This document shows positions 8,312 through 15,748 of a stretch of 36,718 nucleotides of DNA, piece after piece. Numbering within the stretch: the stretch's first letter is position 1; the number at the start of each line of letters is the position of its first letter. The DNA lies in the NCBI GenBank assembly GCA_016218375.1, contig JACREG010000004.1, forward strand, positions 1 to 36,718, given 5' to 3'. The notes under the pieces were generated by a model. The model was not told where the DNA came from. It saw only the letters and a program-made list of their open reading frames with translations, and did not search any database. The stretch comes from Gammaproteobacteria bacterium. Its GTDB lineage: Bacteria > Pseudomonadota > Gammaproteobacteria > Thiohalobacterales > Thiohalobacteraceae. The position numbers and the translations under genes are program-made.

Positions 8312-11041
8312 CTAGGCCTGACCGATCAGATCGGCGACGGCATCGAGCAGGGTTTCATCGTGAAAGCTGCCCTTGGTCAGATAATAATCGGCGCCGACTT
8401 CCAGCCCGCGCCTGCGGTCTTCGTCACGATCCTTGTAGGACACAATCATCACCGGCAGCGACTTCAACTGCGGGTCTTTCTTTATCAGGCCGACGAACTC
8501 GAAGCCGTTCATGCGCGGCATGTCGACGTCGCTGATGACCAAGTCGTATTCGCCGGTGCGCACGGCATTCCAGCCGTCCATGCCGTCCACCGCAACTTCC
8601 ACGTCGTAGCCGCGGTTGACCAGCATATTGCGTTCGACCTCGCGCACGGTGATGGAATCGTCCACCACCAGAATGCGTTTGGTGACTTTCTTTTTCGGTA
8701 TGTCGCCGTCGCGGCGGATTTTGTCAAGCCGGCCGCCGGCGATGAGGATGTTGATCGAGCGCAGCAGATCGTCGACATCGATAATCAGGCAGGGATCGCC
8801 GTTTTCCAGAATGGCTGCGGCGTTGATGTCCTTGACCTTGCCCAGTCGCGGATCGAGGCTTTGCACCACCAGATTGCGCTCGCCCATGAAGCGATCGACC
8901 ACCAGACCGTAGCGGTCGAGCCGTTCGCCCAGGACCACGATGCACACCTCTTCCGCCTCGGGCGGTTCGCCTTCCAGGCCCAGCACCTGATTGCCCGCGA
9001 TCAGCCCGATGTGTTGATTGATGAGCGTGAAATACTGACGGCCTTCCATGACCTCGATGGCATGGCGCGGCAGTTTGAGGGTGCGATGAATCTGCGCCAG
9101 CGGGAAGACGTAGGGCTCGCCGGCGATTTCCACCATCAGCGCGCGCATTACCGACAGCGTCAACGGCAGTTGCAAATGGAAACGCATGCCCTTGCCGGGT
9201 TGTGCGGTGGCGTGGACGATGCCGTGCATTTCCTGCACTACGCTGTGCACCACGTCCAGGCCCACGCCGCGACCGGAGATTTCGGTGACTTGTTCGCGGG
9301 TGGAAAAGCCGGGCAGGAACAGAAAATCCATCAGCTCCGCTTCGCTGAGATCGGCGGCCATTTCCTGTGAGACCAGTTTCCGCTGCACGATCTTGTGTCG
9401 CAGTCGGTCGAGTTCCATGCCGCGGCCGTCGTCTTCGACCACGATCGACAGCATGCCGGCGCTGTGCATCGCTTCCAGACGGATAGTGGCCTGTTCCGGT
9501 TTGCCGGCGGCCAGCCGGTCGGCGGGCATTTCGATGCCGTGATCGACGGCGTTGCGCAGCAGATGGTTGAGCGGCGCTTCGATTTTTTCCAGGATGTCGC
9601 GGTCGACTTGGGTGGCGAATCCGCGGATATCGAGATGCACGTGTTTGCCGAGCGTGCGCGCCAGATCGCGCACCATGCGCTGGAAGCCGTGCACGCCGTC
9701 GGCGAACGGCCGCATGCGGCTGGCGATGACCTCGCGGTTGAGGCGGCTGGCCAGGTTGTGACTGCGACGGTCGTACTCGTCGAGCTCGTTCAGCCGTTCG
9801 CCGAGCAGTTTCCGGCAATGCGCGGCCTTGTGCTGTGCCTCGCCGAGCAGACTGCGTGCGTATTCGTCGAGATGCGTGAGCTCGACGGCGTCGCGCAGTT
9901 TGTCCAGGAGGCTGATGAGTTCGGTGTGCCGATGTTTGAATTGCACCAGCGCGTCGGCGTAGGGGCGCAGCCAACGCGCCTCGACCTGGACTTCGCCGGC
10001 CAGACCCATGAGGCGATTCAGGCTTTCCGCGGAGACGCGGATGGCGCTGTCCAGATTCTGTTTCGCGGTGTTCGCTGCCGCCGTGTTAGCGGTGGGCGTC
10101 ACGAGTGTCGCAAGTGTCGGGGGCGCCGTTTCGGGTTGCGCTGCCGCGGCCTGTATGACGGGCGGCGGCGTGTTCGTGGGCAAGGTCGCGAGCGCTGCTT
10201 CCAGTGTATCGATGTCGGTGGCGTGCTGGGCGGCCCAGGCATCGATATCCGCCGCGTTGCCTATGCGGCCGAGCATGTCCACGCCGCGCAACAGCAGATC
10301 TACATGCGCCGCGCCGATCACCAGTTTGCCATGCTGCGCAGCGACCAAGCCGTCTTCCATGACATGCGCGATGCGCACGCCGGCGGCGATATCCACCATG
10401 CGCGCCGCGCCCTTGATCGAATGCGCGGCGCGCATCATGGCCTCCAGGCGGGCCGCATCGCTCGGGTTCTGTTCCAGTTCCAGCAGCCCGTCCGCCAGCA
10501 GCCGGGTCTGACTATCGACCTCGATGCGGAACAGATCCAGCATGGTCGAGTCGCGGACGGTTTTTGGCGCGGTCGCCGCGGCCGGTGTCTGTATCGATGC
10601 CGGGATCGATGCCGGGGCGGTCGCGGACGGTGTCGCTGCCACATCCGGTGTGCCGGCGTGTGCGGCGCTCATCGTCTGTAACAGCGCGTCGAGTTCTTGC
10701 GCGTGAGTCTGCGCCCAATCGGGCTGATCGGCGCCCTGGGCGATGCGTTTGAGCATGTCCACGCCGGTCAGCAGCACGTCGATGTGCGCGGGCGTCAGGG
10801 TCAGGCGTCCTTGCTGTGCGGCGACGAACAGATCTTCCAACACATGCGCGATGCGCACGGCGGATTCCACACTCACCATGCGACCGGCGCCTTTGATCGA
10901 GTGCGCGGCGCGCATCAGTGCTTCCAGCGCGACGGCATCGTTCGGCCGCGTTTCCAAGGCCAGCAAATGCTCGCTGAGTTGCGCGGCCTGGGTCTCGACC
11001 TCGCTGCGGAACAGATCCAACATGGAAAATTCGCCGCTCAT
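8312..11041 (-). CDS. wspE: Hybrid histidine kinase WspE (CheA-REC) with two tandem HPt domains
   Basis: WspE is the kinase that phosphorylates WspR and WspF. The true start is the ATG at 11041 (MSGEFSMLDLF) in an ATGA overlap with wspD, giving 909 aa; the 1166-aa ORF reads back into wspD and wspC. Order: HPt-1 (His47 in RAAHSIKGAGRMV), Ala/Thr/Pro linker, HPt-2 (His207 in RAAHSIKGAARMV), a second linker, dimerisation region, HATPase (HLLRNAVDHGIE, DDGRGME, GRGVGLDVV), CheW-like domain, receiver (RILVVDDSITVREV, Asp in LVISDVDMPRMNG). The kinase motifs are intact. The two HPt copies are exactly 160 residues apart; a single HPt is what I know of Pseudomonas WspE (about 755 aa), so this one is longer because of an internal duplication. 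Confidence 0.94.
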   Translation of the reverse strand: MSGEFSMLDLFRSEVETQAAQLSEHLLALETRPNDAVALEALMRAAHSIKGAGRMVSVESAVRIAHVLEDLFVAAQQGRLTLTPAHIDVLLTGVDMLKRIAQGADQPDWAQTHAQELDALLQTMSAAHAGTPDVAATPSATAPASIPASIQTPAAATAPKTVRDSTMLDLFRIEVDSQTRLLADGLLELEQNPSDAARLEAMMRAAHSIKGAARMVDIAAGVRIAHVMEDGLVAAQHGKLVIGAAHVDLLLRGVDMLGRIGNAADIDAWAAQHATDIDTLEAALATLPTNTPPPVIQAAAAQPETAPPTLATLVTPTANTAAANTAKQNLDSAIRVSAESLNRLMGLAGEVQVEARWLRPYADALVQFKHRHTELISLLDKLRDAVELTHLDEYARSLLGEAQHKAAHCRKLLGERLNELDEYDRRSHNLASRLNREVIASRMRPFADGVHGFQRMVRDLARTLGKHVHLDIRGFATQVDRDILEKIEAPLNHLLRNAVDHGIEMPADRLAAGKPEQATIRLEAMHSAGMLSIVVEDDGRGMELDRLRHKIVQRKLVSQEMAADLSEAELMDFLFLPGFSTREQVTEISGRGVGLDVVHSVVQEMHGIVHATAQPGKGMRFHLQLPLTLSVMRALMVEIAGEPYVFPLAQIHRTLKLPRHAIEVMEGRQYFTLINQHIGLIAGNQVLGLEGEPPEAEEVCIVVLGERLDRYGLVVDRFMGERNLVVQSLDPRLGKVKDINAAAILENGDPCLIIDVDDLLRSINILIAGGRLDKIRRDGDIPKKKVTKRILVVDDSITVREVERNMLVNRGYDVEVAVDGMDGWNAVRTGEYDLVISDVDMPRMNGFEFVGLIKKDPQLKSLPVMIVSYKDRDEDRRRGLEVGADYYLTKGSFHDETLLDAVADLIGQA
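10512..11030 (-). repeat. Tandem HPt-domain duplication inside wspE
   Basis: The beginnings of the two HPt modules are still nearly identical at DNA level: plus-strand CTGCGGAACAGATCCAACAT near 11006-11025 and ATGCGGAACAGATCCAGCAT near 10525-10544, about 480 bp apart. The protein copies share SMLDLFR/STMLDLFR, AAHSIKGA and the GVDMLxRI end. It is a diverged in-frame duplication, not a recent exact copy. Confidence 0.8.
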
Positions 11042-11733
11042 GTCAGACTCTTGTTCAAGGTGTGGAACAGCAATTCCGCGTCCAGGCTGGCGACATGGCG
11101 TTCGTTCCAGGCGAGCACACCCTTGGTGTAGGTGGCCTTGGATTTGCCGATGGTCGCCGGCGCCGGCTGCAATTCGTTCGGGTGATGGCGGTGCAGGCCA
11201 TGCACCTCGGTCACCGGAAACACATATTGATTGCCTTCGTGCGCGATCAGGATCATGCGGTCGGAAATGCCGACGCTGCCGAAGCGGCGTTCCTGGGCGC
11301 CCTTTTCCAGATCCAGCAGGCCGCCGAGCGATACGCAGATCTGCAATTCGCCGCGCATGTTGACCAAACCCTTGACGATGTTCTTGCGCGTGTGCGGCAA
11401 ACGCCGGACCGATTTGGCCGAGGTGATTTCGCGGACGATACGGCTGGGGATGGCCAGCCATTCGTCGCCGAGACGGAAGATGACAATGGATTCGCTGTTC
11501 TCCTGACTCTGCGGTTTGCGCATCGCCAGTACCTGCGTCCATTCCTCGCGGTAGCCCGCTGGCAATTCGCGTTGGAGGATCTGCCGGCCCGCCGCGGAAT
11601 AGCGTTCGCAATTGCGGCAATGGATGACCCGCTCCAGTTCCGGGCAGGCGTCCGCGCCACGCCGCCAGACACCGATGCGGTTCCAGCAGTCGTCGATGAC
11701 AATTGGGGCGATCGGGGCGACGGTATCGGTCAT
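11038..11733 (-). CDS. wspD: CheW-like coupling protein WspD
   Basis: This 231-residue scaffold protein links receptor WspA to kinase WspE. An N-terminal extension of about 90 residues (DDCWNRIGVWRRGADACPELE, with CRNCERY) precedes a CheW domain (IVIFRLGDEWLAIPSRIVREITSAKSVRRLPHTRKNIVKGLVNMRGELQICVSL). Its start overlaps the end of wspC by four bases and its stop overlaps the start of wspE by four bases, both ATGA, which points to translational coupling. It is one of two CheW proteins in the operon, as in Pseudomonas. Confidence 0.92.
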   Translation of the reverse strand: MTDTVAPIAPIVIDDCWNRIGVWRRGADACPELERVIHCRNCERYSAAGRQILQRELPAGYREEWTQVLAMRKPQSQENSESIVIFRLGDEWLAIPSRIVREITSAKSVRRLPHTRKNIVKGLVNMRGELQICVSLGGLLDLEKGAQERRFGSVGISDRMILIAHEGNQYVFPVTEVHGLHRHHPNELQPAPATIGKSKATYTKGVLAWNERHVASLDAELLFHTLNKSLT

Positions 11734-13025
11734 GCGTTATCGGCACGGTGTGCCGCCTCGTCCTGTCTGCGCCCATGCGAGCGTTGCGCGCGTTGTCGCA
11801 CCAGTTCCGCATTGGCCTGGTCGCCGCGCTGCGTCAACAGCACGGCCAGATGCGTCAGCGCCTCGTAGTGGCCCGGATCGAGATAGAGCGCCTTGCGCAA
11901 CAAGGCCTCGGCTTCCGCGGGTTCGCCGACCGCCTGGCGAACGATGGCCAACAGATAGAACGCCTGGGCATCGGGTCCGTGCTGTTGCAGATGTTTCTCG
12001 CACAGCGTCGCCGCTTCCACCATATGCCCTTCGTCGGCGAGGTGTGTGGCGGTGGCGAGATCGCCGCGTTTGTCGGGTGTACACGCGGGTATCTCCACCG
12101 GCGCCGGCGCGACATCGGCGAAGGGCCTGGATAGGGGTTTAGGCTTGGGCGGTTCGCTGGGCGCGTGTGCTTGCGTTGGCGCCGGCATGCGACGCCGCGT
12201 CGGCGGCGTTTGCGCCTCGTCGGTAACGCGCTTGCGTCCACGCACGAAGGCGAAGCTTTGCGGTTGTTCCAGTGAAACGAAATCGCGTCCCGCCAGCACA
12301 CCGGCCTCGGCGTGTCCCAGGAACAGCAGGCCGTGCGGGTGCAGCAGGCGTTCCAGCACTTGTAAGGCCTGCGCCTGGGTGGCACGGTCGAAATAGATGA
12401 GCAGGTTGCGGCAGAACACCACGTCGTAGAGCGGGCTCTCGCTCATGAAGCCCGGGGCGAGCAGGTTGGCATGATGGAAGCGCACCTGATTGCGGATATC
12501 GGGTTGCAGCAGATAGCCCTGTTCGGCACGCAGAAAATAACGGTCGCGGAAACCGAGGTCGTCGCCGCGAAAGGAATGTTCGCGATACAGACCGCCGCGG
12601 GCGCGGTGCAGATTAGGTTCGCTGATGTCGACGGCATCGACCTGGAAATCGCTAAACGTCAGGCCGGCGTCCAGCAACGCCATAACGATGGTGTAAGGCT
12701 CCTCGCCGGTGGAGCAGGGCACGCTCAAAATATGCAGCGGACCGGAACGTCCGGCCTGTTTCCAGGATTCTCTGGCGTAGCGTGCCAGGGCATTGAAGGG
12801 ATGCCGGTCGCGGAAGAACCAAGTCTCCGGGACGATCACCAGATCGATCAATTGTTGCAGTTCGGCCGGGCTGTCGCGCAGGCGCAGGAGATAGTCTCCC
12901 GGCTGCTCGATGTCGCGGTCGCGCATGCGTTGCTGCACGGCGCGGTGGATGGCCGAGCTGCCGATCGAGGCCGCGTTCAAGCCCATGGTCTCTTTCAGCA
13001 GTCGTTCGATGGCCGGCAGCGGCAT
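11730..13025 (-). CDS. wspC: CheR-type methyltransferase with TPR tail, WspC
   Basis: WspC methylates glutamates on WspA with S-adenosylmethionine. The start is at 13025 (MPLPAIERLLKETMGLNAASIG), sharing one base with the wspB stop (TGATG); the 520-aa ORF adds an out-of-place N-terminus that reads through wspB. The product is 431 aa. CheR motifs are clear: VIVPETWFFRDRHPF, the SAM-binding HILSVPCSTGEEPYTIVMAL, and FCRNLLIYFD. A Pro/Ala-rich linker leads to tetratricopeptide repeats (VEAATLCEKHLQQHGPDAQA, AEAEALLRKALYLDPGHYEA), the arrangement typical of WspC. Confidence 0.94.
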   Translation of the reverse strand: MPLPAIERLLKETMGLNAASIGSSAIHRAVQQRMRDRDIEQPGDYLLRLRDSPAELQQLIDLVIVPETWFFRDRHPFNALARYARESWKQAGRSGPLHILSVPCSTGEEPYTIVMALLDAGLTFSDFQVDAVDISEPNLHRARGGLYREHSFRGDDLGFRDRYFLRAEQGYLLQPDIRNQVRFHHANLLAPGFMSESPLYDVVFCRNLLIYFDRATQAQALQVLERLLHPHGLLFLGHAEAGVLAGRDFVSLEQPQSFAFVRGRKRVTDEAQTPPTRRRMPAPTQAHAPSEPPKPKPLSRPFADVAPAPVEIPACTPDKRGDLATATHLADEGHMVEAATLCEKHLQQHGPDAQAFYLLAIVRQAVGEPAEAEALLRKALYLDPGHYEALTHLAVLLTQRGDQANAELVRQRAQRSHGRRQDEAAHRADNA

Positions 13026-13480
13026 CAGGCGCACTCCGGAAACAGATTCTGGCGCACGGCATCGGGCAGCAGGTGTTCGATTTCCAGATGCTGTGCCGTG
13101 ATGTGGTCCGCTTTGACCAGTTGGCCGAGATAGGGCGCTTCGGGTACTTGCAGTCCGGCGCACTGAAAATCGGCGTCTTTGAATTTGACCGTTTCGGTGA
13201 CCTGTTCGGCGAGCAGTCCCAGAATGTGCGTGTGGGCCGCGCCGGCGGGATATTTGACCAGCACGATGCGCGTGGTGAGATGCGCCGCGCAATCCTGTCC
13301 GTGGGTGAGCTGGCAGAGATCGATCACCGGCACCCAGGTGCCTCGATAATCGAACAGCCCCGCGACGCAGGCGGGCGTGTGCGGCAGCGGCTTGAGCGTT
13401 ACCAGCGGCACGACTTCGACGATGCGCCGCGCCTCCAGTGCGTAACGCTCGGTCCCCATGCGCAGCAGCAGATACAGCAT
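13025..13480 (-). CDS. wspB: CheW-like coupling protein WspB
   Basis: This short 151-residue CheW protein (MLYLLLRMGTERYALEARRIVEVVPL, then VAGLFDYRGTWVPVIDLCQL) is the second coupling protein of the Wsp complex. It starts 12 bases after the wspA stop and its stop codon shares one base with the wspC start. The length is normal for a bare CheW domain with no added segment. Confidence 0.92.
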   Translation of the reverse strand: MLYLLLRMGTERYALEARRIVEVVPLVTLKPLPHTPACVAGLFDYRGTWVPVIDLCQLTHGQDCAAHLTTRIVLVKYPAGAAHTHILGLLAEQVTETVKFKDADFQCAGLQVPEAPYLGQLVKADHITAQHLEIEHLLPDAVRQNLFPECA

Positions 13481-13492
13481 GACGCGATGACC

Positions 13493-15547
13493 TTAACCGT
13501 TGACCTTGAAGTGCGAGACGCCTTCCTGGAGCCGGCGCGCCGCCTCGTTGAGCTGGCCGATAGCACCGTTGGACTGGCGCAGCGACTCGGCGGTCTGCTG
13601 CGAGGACTCCGCCAGTTGGACCATCGCTTCGCTGATCTGTACCGCGCCCTTGGACTGCGACTGCATGCCTTCGTGCACTTCCTCGAAGCGCGGAATGAGA
13701 TGCTCGACCTGTTCGATGATATGCGCGAGCTGCGCACCGACGCGGCGCACGTCGTCCACACCCTGTTTCACCTCGGTGGAGAATTTTTCCATGCCCATCA
13801 CGCCGGCCGACACCGCCGATTGCATCTCTTTCACCATCTGCTCGATGTCCCAGGTGGCGACCGCGGTCTGATCGGCCAGACGGCGGATCTCGGTGGCGAC
13901 CACGGCGAAGCCGACGCCGTATTCGCCGGCCTTTTCCGCCTCGATGGCGGCGTTCAGCGATAGCAGGTTGGTCTGGTCGGAAACCCGGTTGATGGTGGTG
14001 ACGACGGTGTTGATGTTGCCGGCCTTCTCGGACAGCACGGCCAGTTTGGAACCGATGGCGGTAGTGGCCTCCATCATATTGCGCATCGTTTCTTCCATGC
14101 GCGTCAGCGAGGTGCGACCCTGGTTGGCACTCTCGGCGGTCTTGAAGGCGACATCGGTGACTTCGTGCATGGTGTTGACGAGTTCGCGCGAGGTCGCGGA
14201 GATTTGCGTCACCGTGGCGCGGATTTCGTTGGTGGTCGCGGCCTGTTCGCTGACCGTGGCCTCTTGCTGTTTGGCGGTGGCGGCGATTTCGGTGGCCGAC
14301 GAGGTCACTTGAATACCGGATTGCTGAATACGCGCGACCAGATTGTTGAGACTGTCGAGCATGCCCTGGATGCCGGAGGCGAGATCCGAAATCACATCGT
14401 TGTCGCGATACACCATGAGCTGGCCGGTGAGATCGCCGTGCGCGGCGACTTCGACCACTTCGCGAATCAATTCCACTTTGCCGGTGACGTCTTCGGCATG
14501 CTGACGTTCGCGATCGACAAGTTCACGGAGCTTGCCGGTCATGCGGTTGAACGCGATGGCCAGCGTACTGAACTCTTTTACGGCACGCGAGCGCACCGCG
14601 ACGCTCAGATCGCCCTCGGCGGCACGCTGCATATCCTGCATGAGATTGCCGACGGGGCGGAACAACAGCACATTGAACAGGCCGATGGCCAGCATCAGGC
14701 TGCCGCCGGTGAGAACCAGGAAGGCGATGGCGGTCACGCTCCGTACTTTGGTCATGTCGTCGTGCAATTCGGTGACGTTCTCCAGCACCTCCAACTCCAT
14801 GATGTCGGCACCACCGGCGTCGCGCAGCGGCTGGTGAACGAGCAGTTCGGTGGCGTCGGGCGCATGCCAGTCCCGCGATTGATAGAGATTGGAGGCGTCG
14901 CCGCCTTGGCTGGGGGTGTGGATACGGAACGGCAGTTTCAACGCGTCCTGGATGGTGCGCAGGTGCGTGAGCGGGGAGACGACGATTTCGAGATAGCCTA
15001 CGGGTTGTGCATCGCCGATAGGCAGCAGCATGGAGTAATACGGCGTGCCGTCGGCGGACCAGAGGGTCGTGAGCGGTTGCGTCGGGGCGCCCGCTTTGCG
15101 TGCCTGTTGCAGCAGCACCGGTGGCAGTTCGGAGGCAAGTCCGCCGATCCCCTGGCTGCTTTCCGCCACCAGATGGAATTCCAGATCGTAGCTGCGCAGC
15201 TTGGACAGCGCCAACTCGGCATTCACGTCTTTCTGCTGAAAGGGCTCGTTCAGTAGAGTGACGAAATCGGCCCAGCGTCCGGGGTCCTGTAAAGCGGCGT
15301 CGAAACCCGCCTGTATGTGCGCGCGGGATTGCAGGCGTTGTCCCAGCGCGGCAATGTGCGTGTCGAGCGTGTGCAGCGCTTCGCGATGGGCGACATCGAT
15401 CATGCGCGACAGCGTGCGGGCCTGGGCATTGAGCGCCGCCTCCTGGTAGCGCGCTCCCGAAAACAGGGTCAGCGCGATGGAGGAGAGGCCGAGCAGCAAG
15501 AGCACGCCGACGGTCAGTGCCTTGAGGGAAATTTTTTCAATTTTCAT
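13493..15547 (-). CDS. wspA: Methyl-accepting chemoreceptor WspA
   Basis: WspA is the surface or cell-envelope stress receptor of the Wsp system. I place the start at 15547 ([21 protein letters not shown]), where TM1 follows directly; the ORF-track Met at 15628 would put a charged, Pro-rich tail in front. The product is 684 aa. Order: TM1 (about 8-30), a periplasmic region of about 240 residues, TM2 (about 271-296), HAMP ([20 protein letters not shown]), a second HAMP-like segment (about 355-405), then the MCP signalling domain with the Wsp-class hairpin region ([47 protein letters not shown]). It is longer than Pseudomonas WspA (about 540 aa). A sigma-54-type promoter lies about 85-100 bp upstream. 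Confidence 0.93.
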   Translation of the reverse strand: MKIEKISLKALTVGVLLLLGLSSIALTLFSGARYQEAALNAQARTLSRMIDVAHREALHTLDTHIAALGQRLQSRAHIQAGFDAALQDPGRWADFVTLLNEPFQQKDVNAELALSKLRSYDLEFHLVAESSQGIGGLASELPPVLLQQARKAGAPTQPLTTLWSADGTPYYSMLLPIGDAQPVGYLEIVVSPLTHLRTIQDALKLPFRIHTPSQGGDASNLYQSRDWHAPDATELLVHQPLRDAGGADIMELEVLENVTELHDDMTKVRSVTAIAFLVLTGGSLMLAIGLFNVLLFRPVGNLMQDMQRAAEGDLSVAVRSRAVKEFSTLAIAFNRMTGKLRELVDRERQHAEDVTGKVELIREVVEVAAHGDLTGQLMVYRDNDVISDLASGIQGMLDSLNNLVARIQQSGIQVTSSATEIAATAKQQEATVSEQAATTNEIRATVTQISATSRELVNTMHEVTDVAFKTAESANQGRTSLTRMEETMRNMMEATTAIGSKLAVLSEKAGNINTVVTTINRVSDQTNLLSLNAAIEAEKAGEYGVGFAVVATEIRRLADQTAVATWDIEQMVKEMQSAVSAGVMGMEKFSTEVKQGVDDVRRVGAQLAHIIEQVEHLIPRFEEVHEGMQSQSKGAVQISEAMVQLAESSQQTAESLRQSNGAIGQLNEAARRLQEGVSHFKVNG

Positions 15548-15621
15548 AGTCGATCCATTCCGGGCAACAGGGGCGATCCGTGTGCCGCACCCAGGCAATA
15601 CCCTGGCGCGACGTCCTGGAT

Positions 15622-15684
15622 TAGCCAAAAAGCAAGTTCGGTGCCATGGCCGTTAGGCTAGGGCGTTACGTTGTTTTGGCTAGG
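15622..15684. repeat. Repeated TAGCC/GGCTA motifs around the wsp promoter
   Basis: TAGCCAAAA (15622-15630) and TTTTGGCTA (15674-15682) are a perfect 9-bp inverted repeat enclosing the sigma-54 element. GGCTAGG also occurs twice as a direct repeat (15656-15662 and 15678-15684), 22 bp apart, about two helical turns. This layout suits an activator or repressor operator. Confidence 0.5.
15632..15646 (-). promoter_or_regulatory. Sigma-54 (-24/-12) promoter of the wsp operon
   Basis: On the minus strand TGGCAC-CGAAC-TTGCT matches TGGCACG-N4-TTGCW, with ten bases between the GG and the GC as required. Transcription would start near 15621, giving a leader of about 74 nt before the wspA ATG. Confidence 0.65.
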
Positions 15685-15748
15685 ATTTATACCGGTTGGC
15701 ACCGCGCCGTGGTGGCTGGTTGCCGGGTTCTTGGCGCGGGAGGGTGGC

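Noticed and set aside
11042-11812. N-terminal 257-codon extension of the wspE ORF
   Set aside because: It runs through wspD and into wspC in another frame; the ATGA overlap at 11041 gives the natural start.
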